64,000 nt of DNA, from NCBI GenBank assembly GCA_949775045.1, contig OX459101.1:20274466-20338465 (forward strand), in the 5' to 3' direction. Below are positions 26,536 to 38,160 of the stretch, piece after piece. This DNA is from Metridium senile (Eukaryota > Cnidaria > Anthozoa > Actiniaria > Metridiidae). A program made the position numbers and the translations under genes. Numbering within the stretch: position 1 is the first letter of the stretch; every line of letters starts with the position of its first letter. A model generated the notes under the pieces. That model made no database searches. It saw only the letters and a program-made list of their open reading frames with translations, and was not told the origin of the DNA.

Positions 26536-26697
26536 ATTTATTTTCAAAACATTTATTCTTCTAGAACACAATTTGTATATATATAGTCTTTTATATTTGA
26601 TTTTTATTCATTTTGTTTACAATTTCAGTGTAAACGCATAAAATGTTTTATATGCGTTCTAAGTATCTATCTATCTATCTATTATTATTATTATTGT

Positions 26698-26703
26698 TTA
26701 TTC
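26698..26703 (-). terminator. Candidate polyadenylation signal for the PAN/F5/8C gene
   Basis: AATAAA on the minus strand, about 150 bp past the stop codon at 26855. Confidence 0.4.
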
Positions 26704-26854
26704 AAATTTCAGACAACTTTTTTACATGCTATAAACAAATATTGCGGGCATAGGTAGCCTAAGTAACTATCTGTATGTCTAAACTTAAAAAGATGTACAT
26801 GATCTAATAATTGTAATAGGCGTTTTACAATCAACCCTAACCTCATTACAATGT

Positions 26855-29184
26855 TCAGAAATCCCACCCGTACAGCTCAATTCTCATTGCAATCCACCAA
26901 ATCCAGCTTTTAGGAAGTACGCGAATGTACCTTGCAGAAATAGCAGGTATCAACACATTCTTAACTACCGTGTTTCGATCATTGTTACCAGGATAGATAT
27001 GTCCTTTATTGTAGTCAGCAAAAGATACCCCGTCGTTGCTGTACTGCAAGCTGTATGTCGCTACCCATTGATCTTTATCATCCAATCCCTGACTAGCAAT
27101 TGCATGCACGTGCACTTTTCGAAGCAAATCCACCTGCAGCCATTGGTTGACGTTAGCGGTACCTGCTGCCCATCCCCCTTTTCTGCTAGAGGTTAGAAGG
27201 TTAATACGGCCATTGTACGGATACATGTTTCCATACACAGAGGATGCAGTCACTTGGTTATCAGCGATACGATTATCCTCCATGCCAAGCGAGATATCCT
27301 GTAATATAAAATAACTGTGTCATTATCCTCAAAAAGCATTTAAATATAGGCTCAATTATTAGGGTACTATTTGATGACAAGGTAAGTAAGTTTGAAGAGA
27401 ACTCGGATAATATTATGCTCCTAAATTGAGAATTAGCTCGACCGTGCGTGCCATTTCACTTGTGCGCGTTTCGCTTTAATAGTTTATAAAGTCAATTTTA
27501 ACTACATATTATCTTGTGTAAAGAGCACGAAGATTTTAGTTATTAGTTTAGAACTGGTATATATCTCGTCTCTTTTCTGCAATGTTTGGTCGAGCTTCTC
27601 GTGTCTATTGTGGCGAGTTGTACGTTTGATGTCGATCGTGTGTTCATGATATTCAAATAGAAACATTACCATATCCCGCTGCGGCGTTTATTCGAGGAAA
27701 TCCGTTAAACTAAAATACGCTGTAGTGCTACTTGAGAACAGAATTAGAAATACATTTTTATCAAAATCTATATTGTTTAGTTCAAAGTAATTAAATTTCA
27801 CAGCTCCCCATTATGAATGCTTCCTACAATTTTTATATTATGGGCTAGACCGATCAACTTTAAACAGATGTACATCGTATTTGCATGCATACAACTCCAG
27901 TTTTGACATTTTGCCCAGTTGTTACATTAACTTTAAAGTTAAATGGTGTGTCTTTTGTTTACATTGGAGTTACCATAGCGACGAAACAATGATATCGCTG
28001 TTTTGGACTAGCAGCGATTTTACGCGTTTTACGATCTAAACGGCTTTTAATAAAACGACCTATACAGTGCTAATGTATAGCAGTTTGTCTAGAATTATGC
28101 AAGGTTTGGAAACATCGTAAAAGCCGATTTTGAATAATTCGAGTGTCATTTTTTTAAGCTACAAATTCACTTCTTCTTGTTTGCTATTACACTATAATTT
28201 TTGAAAAAAGCTCCTTAACGACTCTTCAACTATCCAAATCTTGTTTCAACATCAGACTACTCGGTAGACAAAGCCGGAAAGTTCTTTGGACCTCCGTAGA
28301 CACAAAATTGGGCTGATTTTTATCAAAAAACTCCATGTTTCGTGCAACATAAGAAAACGTGTCGATATATATATATAGATCGTATCAAACTTTGGCCTAT
28401 AGTTCGGTGTCAACTTCGAGGTGATGATTGTTTTATATGGCCTATAGTTCGGTGTCAACTTCGAGGTGATGATTGTTTTATATGGCCTAATGCCATAATA
28501 ATAGTATTGTTATTTTTTTCAAATACACGGTTCGAGCGCTGACTTGATTGAAGCTTTTCAAGGTAACAATATGTCAAAGCTGGGGTTGTATGCATATACG
28601 ATCTACAACCTTTAAAGCTGACCGATCGAGCCCTAAAAAAAACGGTAGGAATTAAGCCTCCTTAAGTTCTCTCCCCATTATTCGTAGTTCTGGTCAAGAA
28701 GGGGACAGTAAGATAAAACCGAGTTGAGTGAAGAGACAAATGTGACAAGTCAGTTGAACCGACAAAGAATATTTGGTATTGAATCACTCTTATAAAAACC
28801 CCAGATCAGAATGTAACTATGAAAATTGTTTACAAATCGTTACTGACTTACCTTTAAACTGTAGTGAGTGTAGTTCTCGCTGTGTGTCAAATTTACACCA
28901 ACAACAGAGTAAAGGAGGGATAAAAGCTCACAGACGTGAAAGCCGTTATTCTCAGGTGTGGTTTTAAAATTAACCGATCTACACCATGGCTCACTTGTGC
29001 AAGCGAAAACACAGGACATCTTATCGTCGACTTTAATTGACATCTCTTGAAGGTTTTCTATCTCTTGTGTAGAAGTTAGAATTTGATTGGGATGTGCGAC
29101 ATAGATTCGTTCTCTCTGGCGCTCTAGAGTACAAAAACTTTTGTGTACTCCAAGAGCAAGTAAAACAAGAACAGAGACCAACAT
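26855..29184 (-). CDS. Secreted PAN/apple plus F5/8 type C protein (2 exons, 258 aa)
   Basis: Exon 1 is 29184-28852 and exon 2 is 27298-26855, with a phase-0 GT-AG intron of about 1.55 kb. Translation begins MLVSVLVLLALGVHKSFC, a good signal peptide, so I prefer this ATG to the upstream in-frame one at 29286. Residues 25-110 look like a PAN/apple domain: a cysteine pattern SCVFACTSEPWCRSVNF and FHVCELL. Residues 112-258 are an F5/8 type C (discoidin) domain: LGMEDNRIADNQVTASS, QWLQVDLL, YSLQYSNDG, ARYIRVLP, MRIELYGWDF. The two cysteines that normally bracket this fold are absent. PAN and discoidin domains bind proteins, sugars or lipids outside the cell, so a matrix or adhesion role is likely; the partner is unknown. 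Confidence 0.85.
28393..28487. repeat. 45-bp tandem duplication
   Basis: GGCCTATAGTTCGGTGTCAA with GAGGTGATGATTGTTTTATAT occurs twice, 45 bp apart, in the intron of the PAN/F5/8C gene. Confidence 0.9.
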
Positions 29185-31600
29185 GGTTGGTGATGTGATG
29201 TTTGGCCTTGTGTTCTTGCTTCTTTTATTGACCAATGTTTTTAAATAATGCATCACATGATTACCATCACAAATAAAACGTACCAAGCGTTACATCAACA
29301 CATGCATTTGATATTTATACCAGATGACATTCGTTTTTTTTGTAATGAATTGATAAGAATAAGAACAAGAACAACTCAGAACAACAAGAACAACTTAGAA
29401 GAACAACAAGAACAAGACTGAAAAAGAAGAACAAAAAAGAAGAAAAAACTATAAAATTGATGGAAGACTCACTTCATCAAATGTGATTAATTCAATGAGA
29501 CAAGTTGTCTCCGGGAATATTTTTATCGTTGTCTGTGAGCATTTTTTGATAATTATTTTCTGAGAATTGGACCTTATATTAATCAACTGGTTTAATGGAA
29601 AACGTCTCACATAATCATCTCATTTTCTAAAACAAAGCATGATGGGAAACAGCGTACTTCCACTATTTTCAGTCCGCTAAAATAAACCCCAAAATCAGTA
29701 TTTCTGTTTTCCTTTTAGAAACTGTTAGCATTTACTGTGGTTCCCAGTCCCACTCGACCTTTGGTGGACGTCAATCAACTGTATTTCCAGTACAACACAT
29801 ACTAAAATGTACGTTGCAGATCAGTGATAAACTCGCTACAGAATTTCTGCACGTAAAAATGATTAAATCGATGCCAAACTCTCTGAAATATAGATCAGGG
29901 TATAATAAGAAGAAAGGGTTTGGCAAAAAGACAAATACAAACTTCAATTGTATCAAAATTAGAGCTCGCCGATCGGTAACGGATACATTTTGTCTGTGTT
30001 AATTTTGTGAATGCAGCTGCAGTTGATTAATGTCTACCAAAACCACAGGCAGCCCAACTATTCTATCTGAGGATTGCTTTTAATGACAATAAAGATATTT
30101 TTAACCGCGCGCCGAGCGCCATATTGGAATAAAATCTTTTGTTAATCATTGTGCGCGCGGGTGGGGTTCCTGTGGTGTATTTGTTTGAATGCGCGCGGAT
30201 GGGATTCCTGTGGCTTTTTGAAAGCAACTATTCTATCTGATATTGTATTTTCATCGAAATATTCACATATATATTTGTGAATTTATTTGTATTTTAAGAA
30301 CAAATACGCATGAACGACAGCTTTGTTTAGGGGAAACATTGATATGGCTTGTAAGCGTTATTAAAGAGATAATTGTCGCATTTTCTAGGGAATTTCACGA
30401 AAGTTAATTTTTCAAAAAAGTCTATAAACTAAAATACGAAACATTTATTTAATTATTGTTAAACAAAAGGTTGATACGAATGAAATCGATTTTCTGTATT
30501 TAATTGGACCTTATATTCAAGGGGTTTAATGAAAAACGTCTCAGTCATCTCTTTAATAATTTTATAATTTCTGATCTTTAGACATCGTCTAAAAGCGATA
30601 GTAGTTTCAGAGAAATACAGAGAAATAAGACTTTACTGCATAATTAATGAAACACCATTACTACAGTATTTCTATTTTAGGTAGACTTTTGTCAATATAA
30701 TTTTAATTACAACGTATAGAAGAAATGTATTATTTTTTGAGGCGACTATAATGTTGGTGGGTTCATACTAGCCTGACTGTGGAAAAAAGCTCTTTAAAAA
30801 CTTTACACCTAAAAGAAATATATTTAATTGAGTTACCTCACTAGCCTCGATGTGATGTTGCTGATGACCTGATATTGATTGCCATCACTTCTAAACAGTT
30901 TTCAAAGTAGTTTGATCAAAAATTGAATGAACAAGTACAAAATAAACTTTACATCAAGCACAGAAACATAGCAAAGAAAAGCATTTGAAACACCCAGCCT
31001 CGCACTCATGCAACCACTTTCTAGTCACGTGACTAAAGCAACAACAGCGCCTGTCAGTGTCATGATGACTGCTCATTCATAACATGTTTTTTTGGGGAAG
31101 GACATCCCAGCCTCGTTTTCATGCTGGCTGTATTTTTAAACCCCCATAAAATCGATGATAGCGAGTTAACATACTGTTAGTGAGCGAGCTATTGAAGTTC
31201 AGCGTTACGCGTCGAACGCGACGTTTACAATCAACTTGCTTCATTCGGTTGTTGGAGTGGACAGCTTCAATATTCTTCAGGGTGCATCAAATGGTTTGGA
31301 ACTGCTCAATTTTTTTGACGATGCTTTACAGCTAGGTGATACAAGGAAATGCAACTAGCCAATCAGCGCGAATCTAACAAGCTCAAGTTGTTAGCATAAC
31401 CCATGAAAGGAAAAAATTGCGCACCAAAACCTGCCTCAGTGGAGTAGGGTACGAATCATTTTTTTCGGTCAGAAAAATCGAAACTAAAACTCAGAAAACT
31501 TTTAAAAATCAACATGCAACAATATTTACAACATGATATCACCATTATCGTCAATAAAATAAAATAATTCTTGAAAATATAAAGCATCAAATAAACGTTT
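29185..31600. other. Gene-free stretch upstream of the PAN/F5/8C gene
   Basis: Its start presumably includes the promoter of the minus-strand PAN/F5/8C gene. 29355-29450 is rich in AGAACAAC-type short repeats. A segment at about 30071-30224 is flanked by 16-bp direct repeats (see findings). I see no supported coding region. Confidence 0.5.
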
Positions 31601-32079
31601 TTTAATACGTCGTGGCTCCCCTCCCTCGAAATGATAATTGGTCAGTGCGGGTTTTGCATAGGTTTAGACGCCATTAGGGACGACGGTCAACTTCACGACT
31701 TCAAAAGTTCATTGAATCGTCGTTCAAGTCCAAAATATCTCAAGAGAAGCCACTCTAAATCTTTTTCGTTAGTTCTCGTTTCTTCTAGAAGAACAAATGA
31801 TGCCAGCTGTGCAGCTCTGACAAGTCGAAACGAGTCGAAACAAAATTCGTAGTTATAAACACGACTCTAGACCTGTGAACCATGGCGAAAGAAGCTCGAC
31901 TAAATTCCCTTCCAAAAAGCGTGTATATATTATATTATATCAAGGTGCAAAGACGTTTCACATGAACATTGCACTCTTAATCCGTTGTATATTTTCTTCT
32001 TTCAATATATTCAAAGACCTTCGAAATACATGCGAATGTTGGTTGAATGAACGGCGAGCTGGGGGTTTTCCCTTCGTTT

Positions 32080-32470
32080 TATTTATGTTTATATACAATG
32101 CCACATTACAAAAATGCACGGGCTCAAGGCTAACAACTTTGGTGAATTCGTATGCAGGCCTGGTCGCAAATACATTACCTAGAGGTAGAACTGATGGAAG
32201 TGCTGCGTTGGAACGCGGTGACGTTGTTGTTATGGACAACTACGGCTTTGACCATGCTCGTCATATAGACATGCTTACTAGATGCGGAATCGATTTGGTT
32301 TACCAACCGCCGTATTCACTGCACCTCAATACATGTATTGTTTCAGTCAGATCAAGAAATTCCTTCAACTGCAACAGTTATTAGCATTGAATGAAGCAGA
32401 AGTGGCTATTGGAGAAGCGATTTGCCATATCACTCCAGCAAACTCTGCTGCGTACTACGTGGATATCTAA
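32080..32470 (+). pseudogene. DDE-superfamily (Tc1/IS630-like) transposase, C-terminal remnant with frameshift
   Basis: One frame gives GDVVVMDNYGFDHARHID, then IDLVYQPPYSLHLNTC. These are the second catalytic Asp with its N, and the PPYS.xLN motif, of DDE_3-type transposases. Near 32333 the frame breaks: the continuation CFSQIKKFLQ and AIGEAICHITPANSAAY, which fits the C-terminus of the same family, is in the next frame up to TAA at 32468-32470. The N-terminal half is not recognisable upstream (31600-32080 is at most badly decayed). It is a dead element copy. Confidence 0.65.
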
Positions 32471-32479
32471 TATACAAGT

Positions 32480-33900
32480 GAGAATGAAATAGAGTGCATT
32501 TAGTCAAACCGTTCAATAGCTGACGTCACCTAACTTCACGTGAAAACTGTTCATTATTTCTGGGGCAGAACGTCAATATTATATGAGGGTAGTACAGAGA
32601 GGGTCTCTGGCACGGTTCACAGCCGAAAAAAATAGGGAATCACGGATCACGGATGTCAAAATTTCATTTTCACGAAAATTGAATTGAAATTGAATTGAAT
32701 CACGAACAACGAAAATATGGAAGTAACGCACTCTTTTACCCTACCTTTACACATGAAACTTGGCAAAAAGGAGTGTTCGAAGAAACTGAATTAACTAAGT
32801 ATAGAATAAAGCAGTGGGAGATCTTGCAACTCAAAATCACGTCGAAAAAATGGCAAAATCACGAATATCGGTTATTGAATCAAGTTCTTCACGGGTCACG
32901 CAAAACATTTAAGTCACGGATCACAGAGAAGAATTTGTTAAATTCACGTTTCTCGGAAAATAAAAATAGCTAATCACGCATCACGAGATTACCCTGTACG
33001 ACCCTCTTATATGCCTCATTTTTCTTATAAATGTTTGTTGATCGTGATTAGAGGAACCTCCACCGTCAGCCAGTTTGGCAGGCGTTTACTATTTTAGGTG
33101 ACGTCAACTAAATATCTAACTAAATTGACTTTAATTTAACCTCTCAATGTTTTGACTAAATGCACTCTTGTTATAGTAGTTGTTGATTTCATGTCTTTTG
33201 TAAACGTGCACTATTTTATCTTATAGATACAGAGATTTACACATGTAAAAGAACTGACATAAAAATCGTATACTTTTACTAGTGTCAAAATGTCTTACGT
33301 CAAATCAGAAACGTTAAACATGATTTTTTTTGCTAATGACAACATTTATATAAGTAGTAATGTCTTATTGGAGAAAAGGCAAATATAATATTTCAAAAAT
33401 GGGTTTTGTTTCTGATTCATCATTGCGTTGGGCATTGAATTGGCTTCCTGGTGAGACATTAAACAGCGCAAACAAGCTATGTGCATGCATAAGAATCTAG
33501 ATTGAATCCCAATATCTATGAAATAAAATAAATTACCCATGGAAAGTGCTTGAACGATTTTTATTCACTCGTTGCTTCGCTCGAATACTCGCTCATTCAT
33601 GTTTTGATGCTTCGCAACTATTTAAATAGTTCGCGCGTACTTTCCATGGAATAATCTCTCAAGGCATGAGAACCGATTATACTCTTTCAGAAGAAATAGG
33701 TTTTTGGTAGTAAAACTGATATCCTTCCAAGTAGATAAAGTAAACGTTTATCACTGAGCATTGTAAGGCTTATGATATCCGGTTATATTGTGAGCTTTTT
33801 TAACAAATATAATGTTGGCTCAAACGGTGTAAAATAACTTTAGATATGAAATATAAGTATACTGGATGCGAAGATATAATAAAACCCAATAAACATTCAC
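32480..33900. other. Non-coding stretch with scattered TCACG motifs
   Basis: From about 32610 to 33000 the strings CACGGATCACGG, AATCACGAA, AATTCACG and ATCACGCATCACGAG recur irregularly in A/T-rich DNA, suggesting an old repeat. No coding region is supported. Confidence 0.4.
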
Positions 33901-34375
33901 TGACCACGATTTACTATTATGAATTTTATGTATAGTTTAATAAACGAGCAGGAGTGTTTTATCAGGTTTAAACCTGATAAAACACGTTCTGCGAGTTTAT
34001 TGAACGGCTTAAAAAACTCATTAGTAATTCATGACCAGGAGGGAGGGGATGACTCTATTGTATGCAAATTAGATTCTCTATCTACAGCGATCTCTAGTGT
34101 GACGTCACATGGATACGCTAGATATTCTTGTCAGTTTAGTTTGAAAGCGCCATTTTGAAGTTAAGAAAACGAGATAAAAGAGAGGTAAAACAGCACATTG
34201 TAAAGTAGTTAACCCACAGTGAGTGTTCTTTGTTTATAGATTTACTAGTTGAGCGCAACTGATCTCGAAAAAACGTTTATAGTTGACTGTATTTTTTCGT
34301 TAAAACTTCTCGGGAAGGCTGCAGGTCCTAATCGAAAATGGCCAACCATCATTTGAAAACATCGTGATTTTTATA

Positions 34376-34539
34376 AGTAATACCATGGCTCGAAGGAAAT
34401 TAGTGATTAAATTTCCCCGAATACCGAGGGAAAATTTGTTGAAGTCCCGAGGGCGCAGCCCGAGGGACTTTCACAAATTTTCCCGAGGTATTCGGGGAAA
34501 TTTAATCACTAATTTCCCGAGTGCCATGGTATTACTTTG
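34376..34539. mobile_element. Palindromic element with GGGCGCAGCCC core
   Basis: GTAATACCATGGC at 34377 and GCCATGGTATTAC at 34523 begin arms of about 75 bp, and the centre is CCGAGGGCGCAGCCCGAGG at 34448-34466. The arms contain AATTTCCCCGAATACC and its inverse. No coding potential. Confidence 0.8.
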
Positions 34540-34894
34540 TAATACCATGATTACCGAGGAACTAACTACTGTTAGGAAATACATGTTAGTTTTCATAGAA
34601 GCATAAATTATAAACTTTTACAAAGCTGTTGATTTTCGTCATACTTTTAAAATAGTTGCTTTTGTTAAATGAGACAATGCCGAATTATACCACCATGCAT
34701 TCATTATAGTTTGTTTGCATAAACACGCATGACATACTATACTTCAATGTAGTCAACGCATGCGCATAGTTACTTAATGAGTCCCACAAGTGTTAGAGTA
34801 TGGACTTGTGTGTAGTACAGGGTCCTTTATGTTAAACATTTTCAACTGGGTCGAAGCGATCCAGGAATGGTCTCGATGATTGTTATGATGAGGG

Positions 34895-35080
34895 ACCATT
34901 GGGGGATAGTCTTCTAAATTTCCCTCATGCATACAACATGAGGGAAATTTAGAAGACAAAGAAATCCTTTGTCTTTTACTAAATTTCCCTTGCATAAATT
35001 AAATATAGAGGGAAATTTAGTAAAAGACAAAGGATTTCTTTGTCTTCTAAATTTCCCTCATGTTGTATGCATGAGGAAAA
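34895..35080. repeat. Nested palindromes
   Basis: TCTTCTAAATTTCCCTCATG occurs in both orientations three times. An inner palindrome GACAAAG..TCCTTTGTC and TTTTACTAAATTTCCCT / AGGGAAATTTAGTAAAA is nested within it. It could form a complex cruciform. Confidence 0.8.
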
Positions 35081-35424
35081 TTCGGGTTTGTAAACCCCTC
35101 GGAAGACAAAAGAATCCGAGGTGATCATGGTATTACGTTGGTAAAACTTTATGGAACATTTTGAAAATAGGAGGTTATATTGGTTATAAGTTTAACTCTA
35201 ACCAGTTTGATTTTGGTTTTATTTGGAGCTGTGGTTCTTCTCATCAATCGATTTTTGTGTAGTTTCTCAGCCTTTACAACTTATCCTGTACACGATTTCG
35301 ATAGGAATGTGACTGTTTTGTTTGTTACTATTTTTATCAAGTAAAAACAACGATCTTAACTAACAGTTATTGCATTAATCTGCAGTACTATTGCTTATAG
35401 TTAAATTGAAGTTGTTGATTTATT

Positions 35425-36668
35425 TTTAAAAGTTCAACAATTAAATAGAGCACTTAAAATTAATATTAGTATATAACTTTATCCATGAAAATGTATGCAA
35501 TTATTGCTACGGACTATGTAATATTTCCTATTTACTGACTATTGGTCACAATGAGTCATTGTTTCCTTTAAATTGTATCTGATTTTTTGGTTGAATGACA
35601 TTTAAAATAAAAACTGTATGTTATAGTAAACTTAACTACATAATTTGTATTTTTTTATTTGTTTTTATATATAATCATGGTTTCAGTGCTCTAATTTATT
35701 TGTATAAAATTTCATGTTGAAATTGTGCTTAACTTATATCAGGTTTGTGTACTGTACCTCGGCCGGAGCCTCGGGAAACATTGAGATTCTCGGGAAACTA
35801 AACTAACTGTTTCCCTCGGGACCAGTCATTAAGTGTATATTGTTTCATGGGTTAATGAAAACCACTCTTTTGCTTATAGTAACTATGTTGTTTTTGTAGA
35901 GCGAAAACGCTAAAACCATGCAATATAAAAAATTGTTACTATTAAACTAATAGTTTATATCCAGTGACTATTTAGTAAATACCACTCAACCAGAAACATC
36001 AAATACAAAAGAAAACAATACCTCACGGTCACTACAGAAGAACTATAATATTATACAGTTACAATTTTATTTTCATGGATATAGTGTTGTTGCTCTATCA
36101 AACTTTTGTCGCTGCCCCATAGCTGCTGTTTTGAATGCAACAGGATACCCTATAGCAGTTTCCCATTCATTACTAACAAGGTACAATAGATGCTTATTTT
36201 AATAAAAACATTGATTTTATTTCTATGTATCATCAGACAATGTTTTTTAAACATTAAAATGAAGTAAATTTGAAATTCTCCCTACCCCCCCCCCCCCAGC
36301 TTTTCCAAACAGCAATACCAGTATTTCTATTTGACCTTTAATAATACAGTACACAAACCTGATATAAGTTAAGCACAATTTCAACATGAAATTTTATACA
36401 AATAAATTAGAGCACTGAAACCATGATTATATATAAAAACAAATAAAAAAATACAAATTATGTAGTTAAGTTTACTATAACATACAGTTTTTATTTTAAA
36501 TATCATTCAACCAAAAAATCAGATACAAAGGAAACAATGACTCATTGTGACCAATAGTCAGTAAATAGGAAATATTACATAGTCCGTAGCAATAATTGCA
36601 TACATTTTCATGGATAAAGTTATATACTAATATTAATTTTAAGTGCTCTATTTAATTGTTAATCAGTT
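35425..36668. mobile_element. Long inverted repeat, about 325-bp arms, about 585-bp spacer
   Basis: The left arm runs from about 35425 to 35757 and the right arm from about 36345 to 36668. Matching strings are CATGAAAATGTATGCAATTA / TAATTGCATACATTTTCATG and TCATGGTTTCAGTGCTCTAA / TTAGAGCACTGAAACCATGA. The arms appear nearly identical. The spacer has no recognised ORF. It may be a non-autonomous DNA transposon with long TIRs, or a larger foldback. Confidence 0.8.
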
Positions 36669-38160
36669 GGCATAAACAAGATGACAAGCATAGAATAGTT
36701 CAGTGTAAACCAACAATAGTAATTATTATTTCACTGTTCACATTGTTGAAATAGTGTGTTATCTTTTCCAGCCATTTTACCTGCAAAAAAAAAAACACAA
36801 AATGTTTAACTATATAATCATCATTTAATTTAACTCAAGTTTGTTACAATAGCTGATGGAAGCTTAGCTTGATAAATCTCAGATTTTATATCCTGATTTT
36901 CAATCATAATTTGAAATATTATTCAATGAATTTCATGTTATATATTATCATTATTTAATTCCGGAAGCTGATGTGAAAACATGACAGCAGCAGAAAGCTT
37001 TATGCTGCACTGTATCAAATTCTTCTAACAAAGCAACTGATATACGAATTGATTTTGAAGACAAATAATTAAGAAAGTGGGGTACAGCTTGGGAATTTAT
37101 GGTAGCTAGTTTCAAAGCATTTTTAGATAGCTATTATAAAATACACATAAATACGATCTTAAAAGCATGCATTTAGCTCATTGAATAAGCATAAACATTC
37201 ATGTCAAGGTTCAAAATCAAGATAATTAAGGACTTAACTTCAATGGGAATACATTTACTAACCTGCAAAGTTGTTTTGTTCGGGTCTCCCAGTTCGGGTT
37301 CGTATAATTTCGACTTGTAGTTCGTGAGATCAGCCTTCAAATCGATTGATGAGACCAACCACAAAGCCAAACAGAGAGAAACTTTGCAGATCCGAAGATT
37401 ATCATATACTTGCATAAACCTCCTATTCTGGATGAAAAATACTGATCCATTGTGATTTTACGTTCGTGTACTTGTAAAAAACTGCATATCAACAGCACTG
37501 GACCGACATCACAGTTCATCACGAAATTGGCTAGAAAAGCAGTATTTTCGTCGAATCTGATCAACAAATTTGGCTATAGTCAACTATTGGATACTATTAC
37601 ATATCAAAGAACTCCCACTAGTAAAAAAAAAGTTCAGCAATGCAAAAAAAATCGAATGTTTTTGTGGAAACAACCGAGTTAAACAATGGTCGCCATTTGA
37701 CGTCACAGTAGAGCGAGCCCACAACACGCCTTTTCCCTGGAGACGCCCCCTCCCTCCTGTTCATGACCATTTTGTCCAATATCGATGAAACAAAAGAAAA
37801 CGGAAGGTTGTTTGCATTTGGGAATTGATCTACGCTAATAATAGAGGAATGCTAACCAACTTGAATGCAAATGAACTTGATGACATTTCGACTTTTTTTG
37901 ACTTTGACTTTTGTTTATTCACACGTATAATTATATTTACAATAATGATATAACAAATAGTAAAATATAACGATTACATTCTTTATAAAGTATACTATGT
38001 TTTGAGTTACAGATATAAGGAAAAAGAAAAACGTGTGTGGTGGCCAAAGTAGTTTAACACTTTCGAGTTGGCCGCCACCCAGGTAATAAATAATATATAT
38101 ATAAAATCATGTGATATGTGAAGACGTGATTGATCTACAGTTAATTTTTGATATCAGCGG

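Noticed and set aside
28840..29286. Upstream ATG at 29286 as start of the PAN/F5/8C protein
   Set aside because: It would place 34 polar residues before a clear signal peptide; the ATG at 29184 puts the signal peptide at the N-terminus.
31631..31852. 73-codon plus-strand frame upstream of the transposase remnant
   Set aside because: No similarity to transposase N-termini that I can recognise; too short and serine/arginine-rich to support.
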